Positions 11,316 to 22,062 of a stretch of 64,000 nucleotides of DNA are shown here, piece by piece. The position numbers were made by a program, and so were the translations under genes. Under the pieces are notes generated by a model, which saw only the letters and a program-made list of their open reading frames with translations, was not told the DNA's origin and ran no database searches. Source of the stretch: Hymenopus coronatus (taxonomy: Eukaryota > Arthropoda > Insecta > Mantodea > Hymenopodidae). The stretch lies in contig CM060895.1 in NCBI GenBank assembly GCA_030762935.1, forward strand, positions 32,044,501 through 32,108,500, read 5' to 3'. Within the stretch, counting starts at the first letter, position 1, and each line of letters begins with the position of its first letter.

Positions 11316-11690
11316 TTAGTTCCGAGCATGAGATTTGAAACGAAATTGCTCATGACAGAGCAGATGGTTGCTGACAATGGAGACATCCTCTGTTGGCATG
11401 ATTCATCATGTTGCCCTTAGAGGCACTCTCTCCAGGGAGACAAGAGAGCGGTGACCCTCAAGAAATGCACAGCGATCGATTCCAGGGCGACAGCCCGCCT
11501 TGCTGGGAACCTGTGCTTCACAACCCGGCCGGATGTTCAGCTGTGTCACCTCAGTACCTCAGGATTATCGACAAAATCCTACTTCTCAAGTGAGGTAAAA
11601 GCAATAAGTAAGCCAGCGAATCATTTTGAAATCACCAATCAATTTGGGAACGTCGAAGTAGAGAGGGAATTTATCTGGGGAAAATTAAAA
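11316..11690 (+). other. Unassigned GC-richer segment, possible transposase scrap
   Basis: This stretch is clearly GC-richer than its surroundings. A forward frame from 11451 reads TLKKCTAIDSRATARLAGN, which loosely recalls the N-terminal helix-turn-helix of Tc1-like transposases. No inverted repeats or catalytic motifs were found, so no family is assigned. Confidence 0.3.
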
Positions 11691-12722
11691 ATCTGATGTA
11701 TGCAATTCACATAACTTTCTCTAGCTGTTCTACAAATTCTTCTTTCTACGTCATGCTAATCGAAATAAACGTTAGCAGAATGTATCTTAATGTACTTTAA
11801 CCTGGCTGGACATATCGGACGATGAATGAAATTGGTGAAATGATGCTCAAATGATCTCGGTGTCCATGGAGTTCAAAGTTATTCGACATTCGTTTTCTCA
11901 GAATAAGGGAAAACCTCGAAATAAAACCTTATCCGGGTAACTCATCATAAGCGAGATTCGAACTCACAACCTTTTGAATGTAAAGGAGAAGCGCTACCCC
12001 ACACTACTCAGGCGGGCAATGTACTTATTACTTCCTTATAAGTAGAAGGGAACTACAGGAATGCACTATGCTAAAGCGATAGTCATTGTAATTCGCTTCT
12101 TTGCATAGCCAGGAGTAAAACAAAAGAAGCACGTGTAACATCTTGTCTGAGAAAAGTATAAGTATTTTAAAATTGAAACGAATAACATTTACCTCAGAAA
12201 CTGTTAAATCCACAAGGAAATGTAAAGGACAATATAAATTGCGTGTTTTGACGACATATAACTTTTTTGTTTAGTAAGGTTTCGCAGATATTCAAAAGTC
12301 ATATATTATGCCCAGATAATTCAATATATATATATATATTTTATTTGTCATGTAAATATATTAAATATACGATATTTTAATCAAATTCCTCAGAGCCATT
12401 TTTGAAAAAAATAAAGTCTTCAAAAATATTTCAACGAAAAGGGTACATTTGGATGCATTATTTTCTTAAAAATCTTCAGGTTCGCTTTTTTGGAGACATT
12501 AAATTTAAATACGAAGTTTGATATTTAATGAGTTTTTTGTTTTTAAGTTATACTGTTCACAGACAAGTACACAGATACGCATTTCATTTTTTTCAGACGG
12601 TCTCAAAACATATATTTTCGGTGATCTCGGTAACTGAATTTTCGGTAGAATACAGTACATTTTTTATCTACTATTGCATTGTGCATCCGTGCACTGTACA
12701 TATGTGATAGAGAAAGTAAAAA
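11691..12722 (+). mobile_element. HLE carrying a SINE-A insertion
   Basis: The L end is at 11692 (TCTGATGTATGC) and the R end at about 12705-12722 (GATAGAGAAAGTAAAAA). Without the SINE and its duplicated target the length is about 800 bases. The copy contains a (TA)n tract at 12330-12345. Confidence 0.85.
11798..12017 (-). mobile_element. SINE-A with 9-bp target duplication
   Basis: AATGTACTT is present at 11789-11797 and again at 12018-12026. On the reverse strand the element starts with a tRNA-like head (GGTAGCGCTTCTCC, then AAGGTTGTGAGTTCGAATC as the B box). It ends in the tail GTCCGATATGTCCAGCCAGG. It was inserted by target-primed retroposition into a pre-existing HLE. Confidence 0.9.
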
Positions 12723-13140
12723 TTACTAATTACATTTATTAAGACTTAATGCACAGATAAGAATTTCAGAAGCTATCACTTATCTTCGAGACGTTGTGAA
12801 GTTGTACGATAAATTGCTATGATACTTAAGTTGATTCATATGTGAAATTGGAAAATTCCAGTTATGTAAGATATATTATTGAAATTTATACCAGTTATTA
12901 TACATAATAATAGTTAATTTTTTCCAATTTATCAATATTCTAGATGGCAAGGTTATTTAAATAATGATTATTATCCTATCCTATAGACTTCATGTATACA
13001 TTTCTTGTATCCTAGGAAACAACAAAAAATGAATCATTTCATTATAACTTTATTTATTAAACACAAAAATAAACCAAACAAATGAAGCAAATTGTGGTTT
13101 TATTAACACAAAATATTCCATTTACTGTTGGTAAAGATAT
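12723..13140. other. Unassigned AT-rich DNA
   Basis: Very AT-rich with no recognised family and no coding signal. Confidence 0.5.
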
Positions 13141-13750
13141 GTTTTTATATTTTTAATTTTAGAATACTTAAAACTTTTCTCAAATGGAAAAGTGTCATTT
13201 CTGTTTCTTTTGTTTTATTCTTGGTCATATAAGAGAATCAAATTTCAATGGCACTTGCACAGCGAAAGCCTTTAAAGGATTTGATCGTCACTTCAGCTTA
13301 GTGTGCCTTTTACTTACAAGAAAGCAAGCAATAAGATAATTTCTGCTAATAACACAGCTCCATGGCACGACAGCTCACGGGGAACCTTGGCCCACCGCCC
13401 GGCCGCTGCGTCCCCCATCTCGGTCCACTACAGACGTCATGGATGGGGTGCAGTATTGGAGGGTGAGACGTGGCCAGCGCCTCGAGCCCCTCCCGGCCGG
13501 TTAATGCGGTCCTCACGACCTGGAGCCGCTACTTCTCCATCAAGTAGCTCCTCAATTGGCCCCCCAGGGACCTCACGAGGCTGAGTGCACCCCGGTCCAG
13601 GTCTCCCAGCGGGGGAAAAATCCCCACGCCGGTACTGGGGATCGAACCCAGGTCTCCCGCTTGGTAGGCAGCTGCGCTACCACCGCGCTAAGGAGACGAC
13701 CAATTTCTGCTAATGTTTAATATTAATTAATGTTTACCTTAATTTCCATG

Positions 13751-13786
<36 letters not shown>

Positions 13787-13853
13787 TCCTTACAGTGTTT
13801 TGTAGAAATAGTTCGTTGCGAATAAGTAGAGAAACTCATATAAATGTAACATC
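13141..13853 (-). mobile_element. HLE left half carrying SINE-C
   Basis: Only the L-side part is present (from the TTTTAGAATACTTAAAACTTTTC block to GTAACATCAG at about 13853). It is interrupted by SINE-C at 13351-13701 and contains a CA/TA tract at 13751-13787. Confidence 0.8.
13351..13701 (-). mobile_element. SINE-C, full length, 13-bp target duplication
   Basis: AATTTCTGCTAAT is duplicated at 13338-13350 and 13702-13714. The reverse strand opens GTCTCCTTAGCGCGGTGGT, a tRNA-derived A-box region, with a B box in GGGTTCGATCCCC. A GC-rich body of about 270 bases follows, ending near CCATGGAG. It is much GC-richer than its neighbours. An open frame inside it is a by-product of GC content. Confidence 0.93.
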
Positions 13854-13855
13854 AG

Positions 13856-14622
13856 CTTTTTACTTTTTCTAGCCCACATGTACAATGTACATAGTAGAAA
13901 GAGAAGGTGTTGTTTTCCACCCAAAAATTCAATATGGAGATTTCACTGGAAATATATATTTTGAGACCCACTGAATCCAAAATAAGCAATTTTAGAAACA
14001 TGTCCGTGTGTGTGTGTTTCTGTGGGCAACATAGCTGAAAAAAGAAAAGTCTGTTAAATACCAAATTTAGCATCTAAGTTCCCTATCTTCCAAGGATATG
14101 ACACGGAGATTTTCATAAAATCCTCCAACTACCCTTTACATGGATCATTTTTTGAGAATTTTGATTTTCTCAAACATGGCTCTAACGATTTTAATAAAAT
14201 GCCGTATGTCAAAGATATTTGCATCCTATATAAAATATATATTTTGAATTTTCTGCGAAAAGCCACTGAAGAGCTGTTTATTCGGCAGGAGTTTTACAGA
14301 ATTTTGCATACCAGTTAAACCGTAAGGTATGTACAAAGAACTACTTTGCAAAGACGTAGATCCTGTTAAAGCACATAATTTATGTTTTAGTGTTGAATGT
14401 TTTTGAGATATTCCTTTTTATTGTTTTAAATTTTGAACTGCCTAACTTTTCTCAGACGGAGCATACAAAGGGCACCAAATCTCAATAGTTTCACATAACA
14501 TTTAGCTTTTAAAAGATGTGATTGTCGGTATAGCCTAAAGTATTCCATTATTTTCCTTCTACTTATAACCAACCAAGTAATATGACCAATTCTGCATATG
14601 TTTATCTCGATTAGCATAATGT
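13856..14622 (-). mobile_element. HLE, fused to the next copy
   Basis: The R end is a variant palindrome (CCACATGTACAATGTACATAG). The order is normal up to the L-side hairpin (TTATCTCGATTAGCATAATG). At 14622 the sequence jumps to the GT microsatellite of another copy, so the L end is lost. Confidence 0.82.
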
Positions 14623-15343
14623 CCGTGTGTGTGTGTGTGTGCAGCATAGCTCAAAAACGAAAAGACCGTTAAATACCAAACTTGGTATTTAAGTTTGGTA
14701 TCTTCCAAGAACGTGACACGAGGATTTTCAAGAAAACTCCCCCACACCCAACTTCCCTTTACAGGAAAAAAATTCGAAAATTTTGATTTTCTCAAAAATA
14801 GCTCTAACAATTTTGATTAAAAGATCTTATGTTTAAGATATTTAAATTACAAATAAAATATGTATCTTCAATTTTCATGGAATAGCCTCTGAAGATATAT
14901 TTATTCTGGATATATTTTTTGAATTTTTGCATTACTGACGAACCGTAAGATATAGACAAAAAGTGCAGATCTCGTTAAAACACACAGTTTATGTTATATA
15001 CATTTTTTTCGTGGAGTTGATCGTTTATTAGATATTCCTAGTTATTGGTTTTAGCTTTGAAAAACTTATACTTTTCTTATACGGGAATTTGTCTACTGCT
15101 GTCCATACAAACAAAGGTACATCAATCACATTGCAGCCAGCTTTTAAAATATTTCACTATCACTTTCACTTAGCTTATGGTAATCCTTCATTTCCTTTCT
15201 ACTTACAAGGAAGAGAAGTAATAAGGCCCTTTATGCTATTTTTTTTCTCGATTAGCTTTAAGTAAATAGAAGAATACGCTTTTTAATAATAATTTACTGT
15301 AGCAATTTAGAGAAAGTCATGTGAAATAGACACATCAGATTTA
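14623..15343 (-). mobile_element. HLE lacking its right end
   Basis: Starts abruptly in the TCCGTGTGTGTG tract and continues in normal order to an L end with GTCATGTGAAATAGACACATC. The fusion point at the microsatellite suggests recombination between copies. Confidence 0.85.
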
Positions 15344-16007
15344 TTTTTGGTTTGATTTTATCTTTATAAGAAATATTTAACCTAAATTATATGCCTAACT
15401 TAATATAAAGTATTTGCGATTTTAACGTACCTTAGACTCAACTTAAATCGAGAGCAAATTCATTACTTTGATTAGGAAAAGAACGCCTTTGGGTATCGAT
15501 GCTGTAAAGAGGGACTTACATCATCCATAGCGTCTATTTGTGAAAAACTTAATCGGCGCCCTTTAGCAACCGACAGGGCGGATCGGAAAGAGCCTCGGGG
15601 TAGAAAGTGAAAGGGTGGGACAGCACCATCAACTTCTCTGAGAGGTCTTTCTGCATTAAATGGATCCCGTGCCTTATAAACACAGGGAAGAAAAGAGAAT
15701 GTCAACAAAGTGAGCGGAAATGTTCCAGCATAATTAAAAGAAGAGTAGCGTTTAGAATGGATGACCATGTTCTTTAAGTTCCGTTAGTCCGGGATTAAGG
15801 CATAGTTAACGCTGTTAAACCGTTTGGAAACTTAGATTAGACAGCGAACAAAGGAAAAAGAGAAGGATGTTGTAACGATAGATCTTAAACGTTTTCCGCA
15901 CCTTGGTGCTTCCACTGGGGCAAGGTGTGGATCTCTCGAAATTTCCCCTCCACCCCTCCCTCCCTACGAGGTTAAGACTTAACCCTTGACTTTTGAAAGC
16001 CTGTAAC
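15344..16007. other. Unassigned DNA
   Basis: Moderate GC at 15530-15700 and 15900-15980. Short open frames exist on the reverse strand but have no recognised domain. Single-copy within this window. Confidence 0.45.
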
Positions 16008-16009
16008 AA

Positions 16010-16648
16010 AAATCAGATGAGTTCCATAAACATGACCTTCTCTAACCGTTCTTTAAACAAACTAATCTTTCAAAAAGATATTCTTTTATCTACATCATAC
16101 TAATCGACATAAATATTAGCAGAAATTGTTTTACTATATGATTCCTTGAAAGGAGAAATAAAATATGGGAATACGTTAGGCTAAAGTGATAATAAAATCT
16201 TTTAAAAGCTGGTTGCTATGTGAACAATCAAAGTTTGGTTCCCCTTGCAAGGCCAGCAGTAAACGGAAGAGAACTGACAGAAAAGGTAACCAACCCTATT
16301 TGACAAAACTGAAACCAACGTAAGAGATGGTCTTGGAGACGGTCAACTTGGCAACAAAAATGTGTATGGCATAAATTATGTATTTTAACAAGATTTACAT
16401 TTTTCTGTGGTAAGTTTTTCTCTACTTCTTACGGTTCACTAGTTATGCAAATTCAGCAAAGAGGTCTTCAGAGACTATTCCCAGAAAATTCAGAATATAC
16501 ATTTTATTTCCGTTGTAAATATCTTTACTATACGGTATTTTAATCAAAATCGTTAGAGCCAACTTATATTTGCAATGAAATGTTGGTATTACATTTTAAG
16601 GTGAAATGCAATGTTTTCACTATCTATTTACTAAGTAGAGAAAGTAGA
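16010..16648 (+). mobile_element. HLE with large internal deletion
   Basis: The L end is TCAGATGAGTTCC. The interior is normal up to AATCGTTAGAGCCA, then it jumps to the ACTTATATTTGCAATGAAA block near the R end, so the whole microsatellite half is missing. The R end is short (TATCTATTTACTAAGTAGAG). Confidence 0.8.
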
Positions 16649-17027
16649 AATTGATAGTTTGCAACAATAGAGGTTATGTAACTACCTATTAAAAACCTGA
16701 TCACTACTCGTAAGGGACTCCATCACCAATTGCCATGATCAGTTTAAGAAATTGCTTTGAGTGGCCACAAACTTTCTAAGTTTACTGTATCAATATTATA
16801 GCAGGAGAAAGATAGGAGGCTGTCATGGCAGCTCAATGGAAAAGCGTTGACATGAAAACTTGCAGTTGTCCTTTGGATTCTGGCTATGAATTGAATTTCT
16901 TTCTCTTTCTTCTTCTCCTGGCCGAACTTCCGTTCCTGGGGAAAGAGCCAGAAGAAATAATGCAAAATAAAAAGGATAAGTTTCTACTTAAATGTTTCAT
17001 TTTTACTGATATGAGTATCATATTTAG
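16649..17027. other. Unassigned DNA
   Basis: No repeat recognised. A forward frame at 16825-17067 has a hydrophobic run, but no start context, homologue or splice logic supports it. Confidence 0.4.
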
Positions 17028-17029
17028 AA

Positions 17030-17347
17030 AAAAGTCTGACATGTTACACTCTTGTGACTTTCTCTAACTGCTCTACAAACAAACTTCTTACAAAAGATTA
17101 TTCCCCTTTCTACACAATTCTAATCGAGATAGACATTAGGAAAATGTTCTTATTACTTAGTTCCTTACAAGAAGAAGGAAACTAAAGGCATGCACTATAA
17201 CGATAGTCATATGTTTTCTGAGAAAAGCATAAGTATTTTAAAATTTAAACTAATAACAAGGAATGTCTTGAAAACGCCAAAATCCACGAAAAAAATGTAT
17301 ATGACATAAGCTGTGTATTTTAACGAGATCAGCATCGTGTGTAGTAA
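17030..17347 (+). mobile_element. HLE left part, cut by the next HLE
   Basis: L end (GTCTGACATGTTACACTC) through the block ending GTAGTAAGTTTTT. There the R end of an opposite HLE begins in the T run, and the right half is never recovered. Confidence 0.8.
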
Positions 17348-17517
17348 GTTTTTACTTTCTCTAGTCCCATATGTGCAATGTACATAGAGATAGAGAAGGT
17401 ATTGTAATGCACCCAAAAAGTCGATATCCAGATTTCACTGGAAATATGTTTTAGGACCCCCTGAGTCCAGAAAAAGCATTTTCAGAAACAGGTCTGTGTG
17501 TGTGTGTGTGTGTGTGT

Positions 17518-17561
<44 letters not shown>

Positions 17562-18279
17562 CTATGTATGGGTCTGCGGACAGATAGCTCAAAAACGAAA
17601 AGGCGGTTAAATACCAAACTTGGTATTTAAGTTTGGTGTCTTCCAAGACTTTCAAGAAATACCCCCACTCTCAACTACCCTTTACAAGAAAAAATGCCCG
17701 AAAGTTTTGTTTTTGTTAAAAATGACTAACAATTTTGATTAAAATACACATTATAAAGCTATTTCTATCACAAATAAAATATACATCTTGAATTTTCTGG
17801 GAATAGCTTCTAAAGACCTGTTTATTCTGGATGAATTCTGTTTAATTTGGCATAACTAGTAAAGCGTAAGAGATAGACAAAAACTTACTGTACAAAAAAA
17901 AAAAAAAAAAAATATAGGTCTTGTTAAAATACACAAGTTATCTGGTGCATTTTTTTTTCGTGGAGCTTACCGTTTTCGAGGTATTCCTTGTCATTAGTTT
18001 CAGTTGTGAAATACCTACACTTTTCTCAGACGGAAGTGCCCGCTTTCTTTTGTTCTATTCCTGTCCAGGCAAAGAAGCGATTTGCAATGACAATCGCATA
18101 ACGACAGCTTTTAAAACATTTGACTATCACTTTAGCCTAGTGCATTCCATTAGTTACAGTCTACGAATAAGGAACTAATGTTTATCTCGATTAGCGTGGT
18201 GTTGGAAGAAGAATTATCTTTTCTAAGAAGCTAGTATGTAGAGTAGCTAGAGATAGTCATGTGAGTGTAACACATCGCT
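17348..18279 (-). mobile_element. HLE, complete, with expanded microsatellites
   Basis: The R variant palindrome is at about 17356-17392 and the L end GTGTAACACATC at 18266-18277. It carries (GT)n followed by (CT)n at 17494-17560 and an A run of about 18 at 17887-17905. About 930 bases. Confidence 0.9.
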
Positions 18280-18291
18280 TTTTTTTTTTTT

Positions 18292-18553
18292 TTCCGTGAT
18301 GTTCTTTGTTGTTGGTTTCAATTTTAAAACTTCAAACTTTTCTCATAAAAGAACTTTTCAACTTCTTGGTATGCAAAGAAAACGATTTGAATCACATAGG
18401 CAGCTTTTAAAAGACTGGACTATCGCTGTAGCGTGGTATATTCTCTTGCTAATGTTTATCTGGATTAGCATAAAGTAGTCAGAAAAATGTGTTTTTTGGA
18501 ACAATATATTACAGAGAAACTGAGAAAGGCGCGTGAATGAAACACATCAGGTT
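18292..18553 (-). mobile_element. HLE left-end fragment
   Basis: From CCGTGATGTTCTTTGTTGTTGG to the L end GAATGAAACACATCAGG. It directly abuts the previous copy's L end through a long T run. It has its own copy of the L hairpin (GCTAATG...ATTAGC). Confidence 0.78.
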
Positions 18554-18607
18554 TTAAGAACTAGCGCTGCGCTACTGAACACGATGGATCAAAGCGTTTA
18601 TTCGCTT

Positions 18608-18745
18608 GAATATCAAACTTGATATTTAAGTTCAGCATTTTCCAAAGAGGCAACAAGAAGATTTTCAAGAAACTCCCCCACCCCAACTCAAATCTACCCT
18701 TTACATGGAAACCTTTTCGAAAATGTTGATAATCTCTAAACTGAC
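18608..18745 (-). mobile_element. HLE central fragment
   Basis: Central palindrome region (TCAAACTTGATATTTAAG) through CCCTTTACATGG and TCGAAAATGTTGAT, truncated on both sides. Confidence 0.7.
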
Positions 18746-18962
18746 TAATAATAGGCAGTTGTCAGATACCCTGACCTGGATCATATTTGCCACATACTAT
18801 TGGATTCTGCTGGTTGGAGACGCGGCACAACTTCCGGACTTCCAGATCTTCAACCGGAAAGAACACTGGGAATTAGAAAAACGGGCCCTGCTGTCGTTGG
18901 ATCTTCGGCATTTACTCTAGGTTCCGAACTGTGATAGATTCAGATAAAAAAAAAAATAAATA
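18746..18962 (+). mobile_element. Possible retroposed 3' end with A-rich tail
   Basis: A GC-richer stretch ends in a frame stop (about 18918), a short untranslated part and an A-rich (AAATA)n tail at 18945-18971, as in LINE 3' ends. The peptide is not recognised. Confidence 0.35.
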
Positions 18963-18971
18963 AATAAATAC

Positions 18972-19770
18972 AATGCGTCACATCCACCTTAGTTATTCTG
19001 AATTACAAGTTACAATTACCATTTTGATTAATGTAACTGTTTCTTCTGTATTATTATGTATAATATGAAATATTAATAACAATAGTCAATAAAAATAATT
19101 TAAATTAAATTACCGTATATTAAAAATATTTGCATTAGAAATGCAACAGATTTTCATCAACAAATGTTGAAATTGCTCAAATTTTTATGATGAGGTAATT
19201 GTTTTATTTATATTTACACCTAACAGGTTTTCTTTGCTTTAAATTATTTAAATTCCTCTCTTTAAACAATTATATTAATTAGTCCGAAGGAAAATTTCTT
19301 TTACTATGGATTACTTCCTCCGTGGTGAATACTAGGTATAACTAATCATTAAAGTCTATTTATGTAATAAAATTGCTTGTGGTTGCTACAGTACTAAGGT
19401 AGCATATTCTATTTAAGTTTTAAAGCACGATGAACAAAGGAAGTTAAAAGAGAAATAGGGTCCTAGATTCTTTGTGCAGTATTATCGGTCCAACGATAAC
19501 AAAAGAACTGTAAATAAAGTAACCTATTTAAGGCAGTGGTATCTTTATCTGAAAATAAATGGAGCAATTTAAGTCCTTCTTTTATTATCCTTTGTATTAT
19601 AGAACTCGTGGATAAGGAAAAATCATCTTGTTGCACAATACAGTAATTTCAAGATTCGCAAACAGTCCTGTGTGCATTTATTTATCTAGGATGTGATTTA
19701 AAAGTTTTAGCTTATATTGTCTAATAACATACATTTTCTCGAATGCTCCTTAAGGAAAATCTTTCTTGTA
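18972..19770. other. Unassigned AT-rich DNA
   Basis: About 800 bases of AT-rich sequence with no repeat of this window and no coding signal. Confidence 0.5.
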
Positions 19771-19775
19771 TGATT

Positions 19776-20632
19776 TTTTACCCTCTCTATATGTACATAA
19801 TGCATAGAGAAGGTATTGCATTCCACCCAAAAATTCGATACCGATATTTCACCGAAAATACATATTTTGGGTCCCCCTGAATCCAAAAAAAAAAAAAACA
19901 TTTTCAGAAAAAGGTCTCTGTGTGTGTGTCTGTCTGTCTGTCTGTGGGTCTGTGGACAGCATTGCTCAAAAAGGAAAAGACCGTTAAAAACCAAACTTGG
20001 TATTTAAGTTTGGTATCTTCCAAGGATGCGACACGAAGATTTTCAAGAAAATCCCCGCACCCCCAACTAACCTTTCAATTTTCTAAAAAATGGCTCTATC
20101 GATTTTGATTAAAATATCGTATATTAAAGATATTTACTGGCAAATAAAATGTATATCTTCAATTGTTTGGGAACAGCCTCTGAAGACTAATTTATTCTGG
20201 ATGTCTTTTACGGGATTTTTCATAACTGCTAAACCGTAAGAGATGGAAAAAACTTACCACACAAAAAATGTAGAACACGTTAGCACACACAATTTGTGTT
20301 ATGTATTATATATTTATTGTTTATATATTTTATTTATATATTTCTTGTTTTTGGTTTCAGCTTTGAAAAACTTTACTTTTCTCATACAGGAATTTGTCAA
20401 CTTCTATCCATACAAACAAAGGAACTTCAGTCACATAGCAACCAGCTATTGACTATCACTTTAACCTATGGTACTCCCTTATTTCGCTACTACTTACAAG
20501 GAAGCAAGTAATAAGACTATTTCTGCTATTTTTTTCTCAAACAGCATGAAGTAAATAGAAGCATAAGCTTTTCAACAATACTTTGTTGCAGAAATGTAGA
20601 TAAAGTCATGTGAATGGAACACATAAGATTTT
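19776..20632 (-). mobile_element. HLE, near complete
   Basis: R end with the short palindrome CTCTATATGTACATAATGCATAGAG. The GT/CTGT tract is at 19918-19950 and the L end is GGAACACATAAGA. About 857 bases. Confidence 0.9.
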
Positions 20633-21309
20633 TTTTTAAATATGACTTTTCCATTCTCATGACTTTCTGTACATCGCTGGAACAAATAGTTGTTAAATGG
20701 CTTATTCTTCTATTTATTTAATGTAAGTAGAAGGAAAATAAGGAAATACACTAGGCTAAAGCGATAGACAAATCTTTTAAAAGCTGGTTACTATGTAATT
20801 GAAATTTCTTTGTTTTTATGGCCAGGAGTTGAAAAATTGTCAAATGAGAAAAGTGTAAATATTTCAAGACTGAAACCAATAACCAGGAATATCTCAATAA
20901 CCGTCAGCTCTACGTTAAAATGTACAGGATTTAAATTGTTTGTTTTAATGAGATTTACAGTTTTATGTAATAAATGTTTGTCTATCTATTACGGTTTGCC
21001 AATTATGCAAAATTCAGCAAAATTAATCCAGAATAAAGAGGTATAGAGGCTAATCAAAATCTTTAAAGCCATTTTTGAAGAAATTAAAATATTCTGAATT
21101 TGTTCATGTAAAGAGTAGTTTGGGGTGGGGCGATTTTCTTCCAAATCTTCTTGGCGCATCCTTGAAAAATTTAAACTTAAATACAAAGTTTGGTATTCCA
21201 CGGATTTTTCGTTTTTAACTAGCTGTCCACACACACACATATACCTGTTGACGTCGTTGTTAATTAAGCTTTTTTTTTTTATTCATGTGGTCTCAAAACA
21301 TATATTTTC

Positions 21310-21684
21310 AATCTGACTCTACCTATCCAATTCCTGTCCTACACAGGGCTTGTGTGAAAAAATAAACAACAAATTATTCCAATACCAATTGACCATAATA
21401 GTTGGTTATTCTATGAATCCTGGTTCTAAATTACTTACAAAGTGGGGTTTCATCTCAAAATAATTTGAGATCACCTTGTGGTTTACCAGGAAACAAGCGA
21501 GTCAGTTGCGAAATTTAATGCTATGCCAGCACGTTGCTATGGTAGCTCAGTGGCAGAGCAACCGGCTAGAGATTGAGAGATCCGTGGTTCAAATCCCGGC
21601 TATGGCATTGCATTTTTCAGTCTGCCTCTACTTGTCCAACTCCTGTCGTACACACGGCTTGTGTGAAAAAACTATTATTCCAAT
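21310..21684 (+). mobile_element. SINE-B unit with 13-bp target duplication
   Basis: AACATATATTTTC flanks the insert at 21297-21309 and 21685-21697. The inserted piece begins in the SINE-B tail (CTGACTCTACCTATCC), passes through a spacer (CTCAAAATAATTTGAGATC, itself palindromic) and the tRNA-like head, and ends in a second copy of the tail. The head is internal rather than at the 5' end. Confidence 0.85.
21536..21607 (+). tRNA. tRNA-like SINE-B head (not a functional tRNA)
   Basis: An acceptor-type stem can form between GCTATGG (21536) and CTATGGC (21600), with wobble pairs. The D arm GCTC...GAGC and the A-box sequence are intact, and the B box GGTTCAAATCC is present. The T stem pairs poorly (CGTGG against CCCGG) and the anticodon arm (ACCGG/TTGAG) has decayed. 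This points to a pseudo-tRNA that drives SINE transcription by RNA polymerase III. Confidence 0.45.
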
Positions 21685-21782
21685 AACATATATTTTCGGT
21701 GAATTCTCGGTATTGAATTATTGGGTGGAATACAATATCATCTATATACACTACATACGTAGTACTTCTAGAGAAAGTAAAA

Positions 21783-21862
21783 AATCTGATATTGCATTCA
21801 CATGATTTTCTCTAGCCCTATGTTTTATTTTAATAACTCTTCAAAAAACTGTTCTTTAAAAG

Positions 21863-21897
<35 letters not shown>

Positions 21898-21940
21898 TCT
21901 CCATATGCTAGTTCAGATAAACGTCTCAGAAAATCTTTCA
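21783..21940 (+). mobile_element. HLE left-end fragment with (CT)n
   Basis: L end, ACATGATTTTCTCTAG, then a (CT)13-14 tract at 21867-21894 and the ATGCTAGTTCAGATAAACG hairpin block. The rest is lost. Confidence 0.75.
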
Positions 21941-22062
21941 ATATATTCTCCATGTTAAGTTCAAGAGGCATACAAGACAATGTATTATGGTTTACCATAA
22001 TATACAAAATTGTTCAACGCTTATTCATAACTTCACTGACTGTCCTAAGAGATAAATATACA

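Larger units (their letters stand above)
20640..21782 (+). mobile_element. HLE carrying SINE-B; R end abuts next L end
   Basis: Diverged L end. The interior lacks the TTTAATATACGATATT part (jump near 21047). SINE-B is inserted at 21310-21684. The copy resumes with TCGGTGAATTCTCGG and ends GAGAAAGTAAAAA, immediately followed by TCTGATATTGC of another copy. Confidence 0.85.

Noticed and set aside
13303..13584. Proline/serine-rich protein gene
   Set aside because: Lies across the SINE-C insertion boundary and on the strand opposite to the SINE; an artefact of its GC-rich body.
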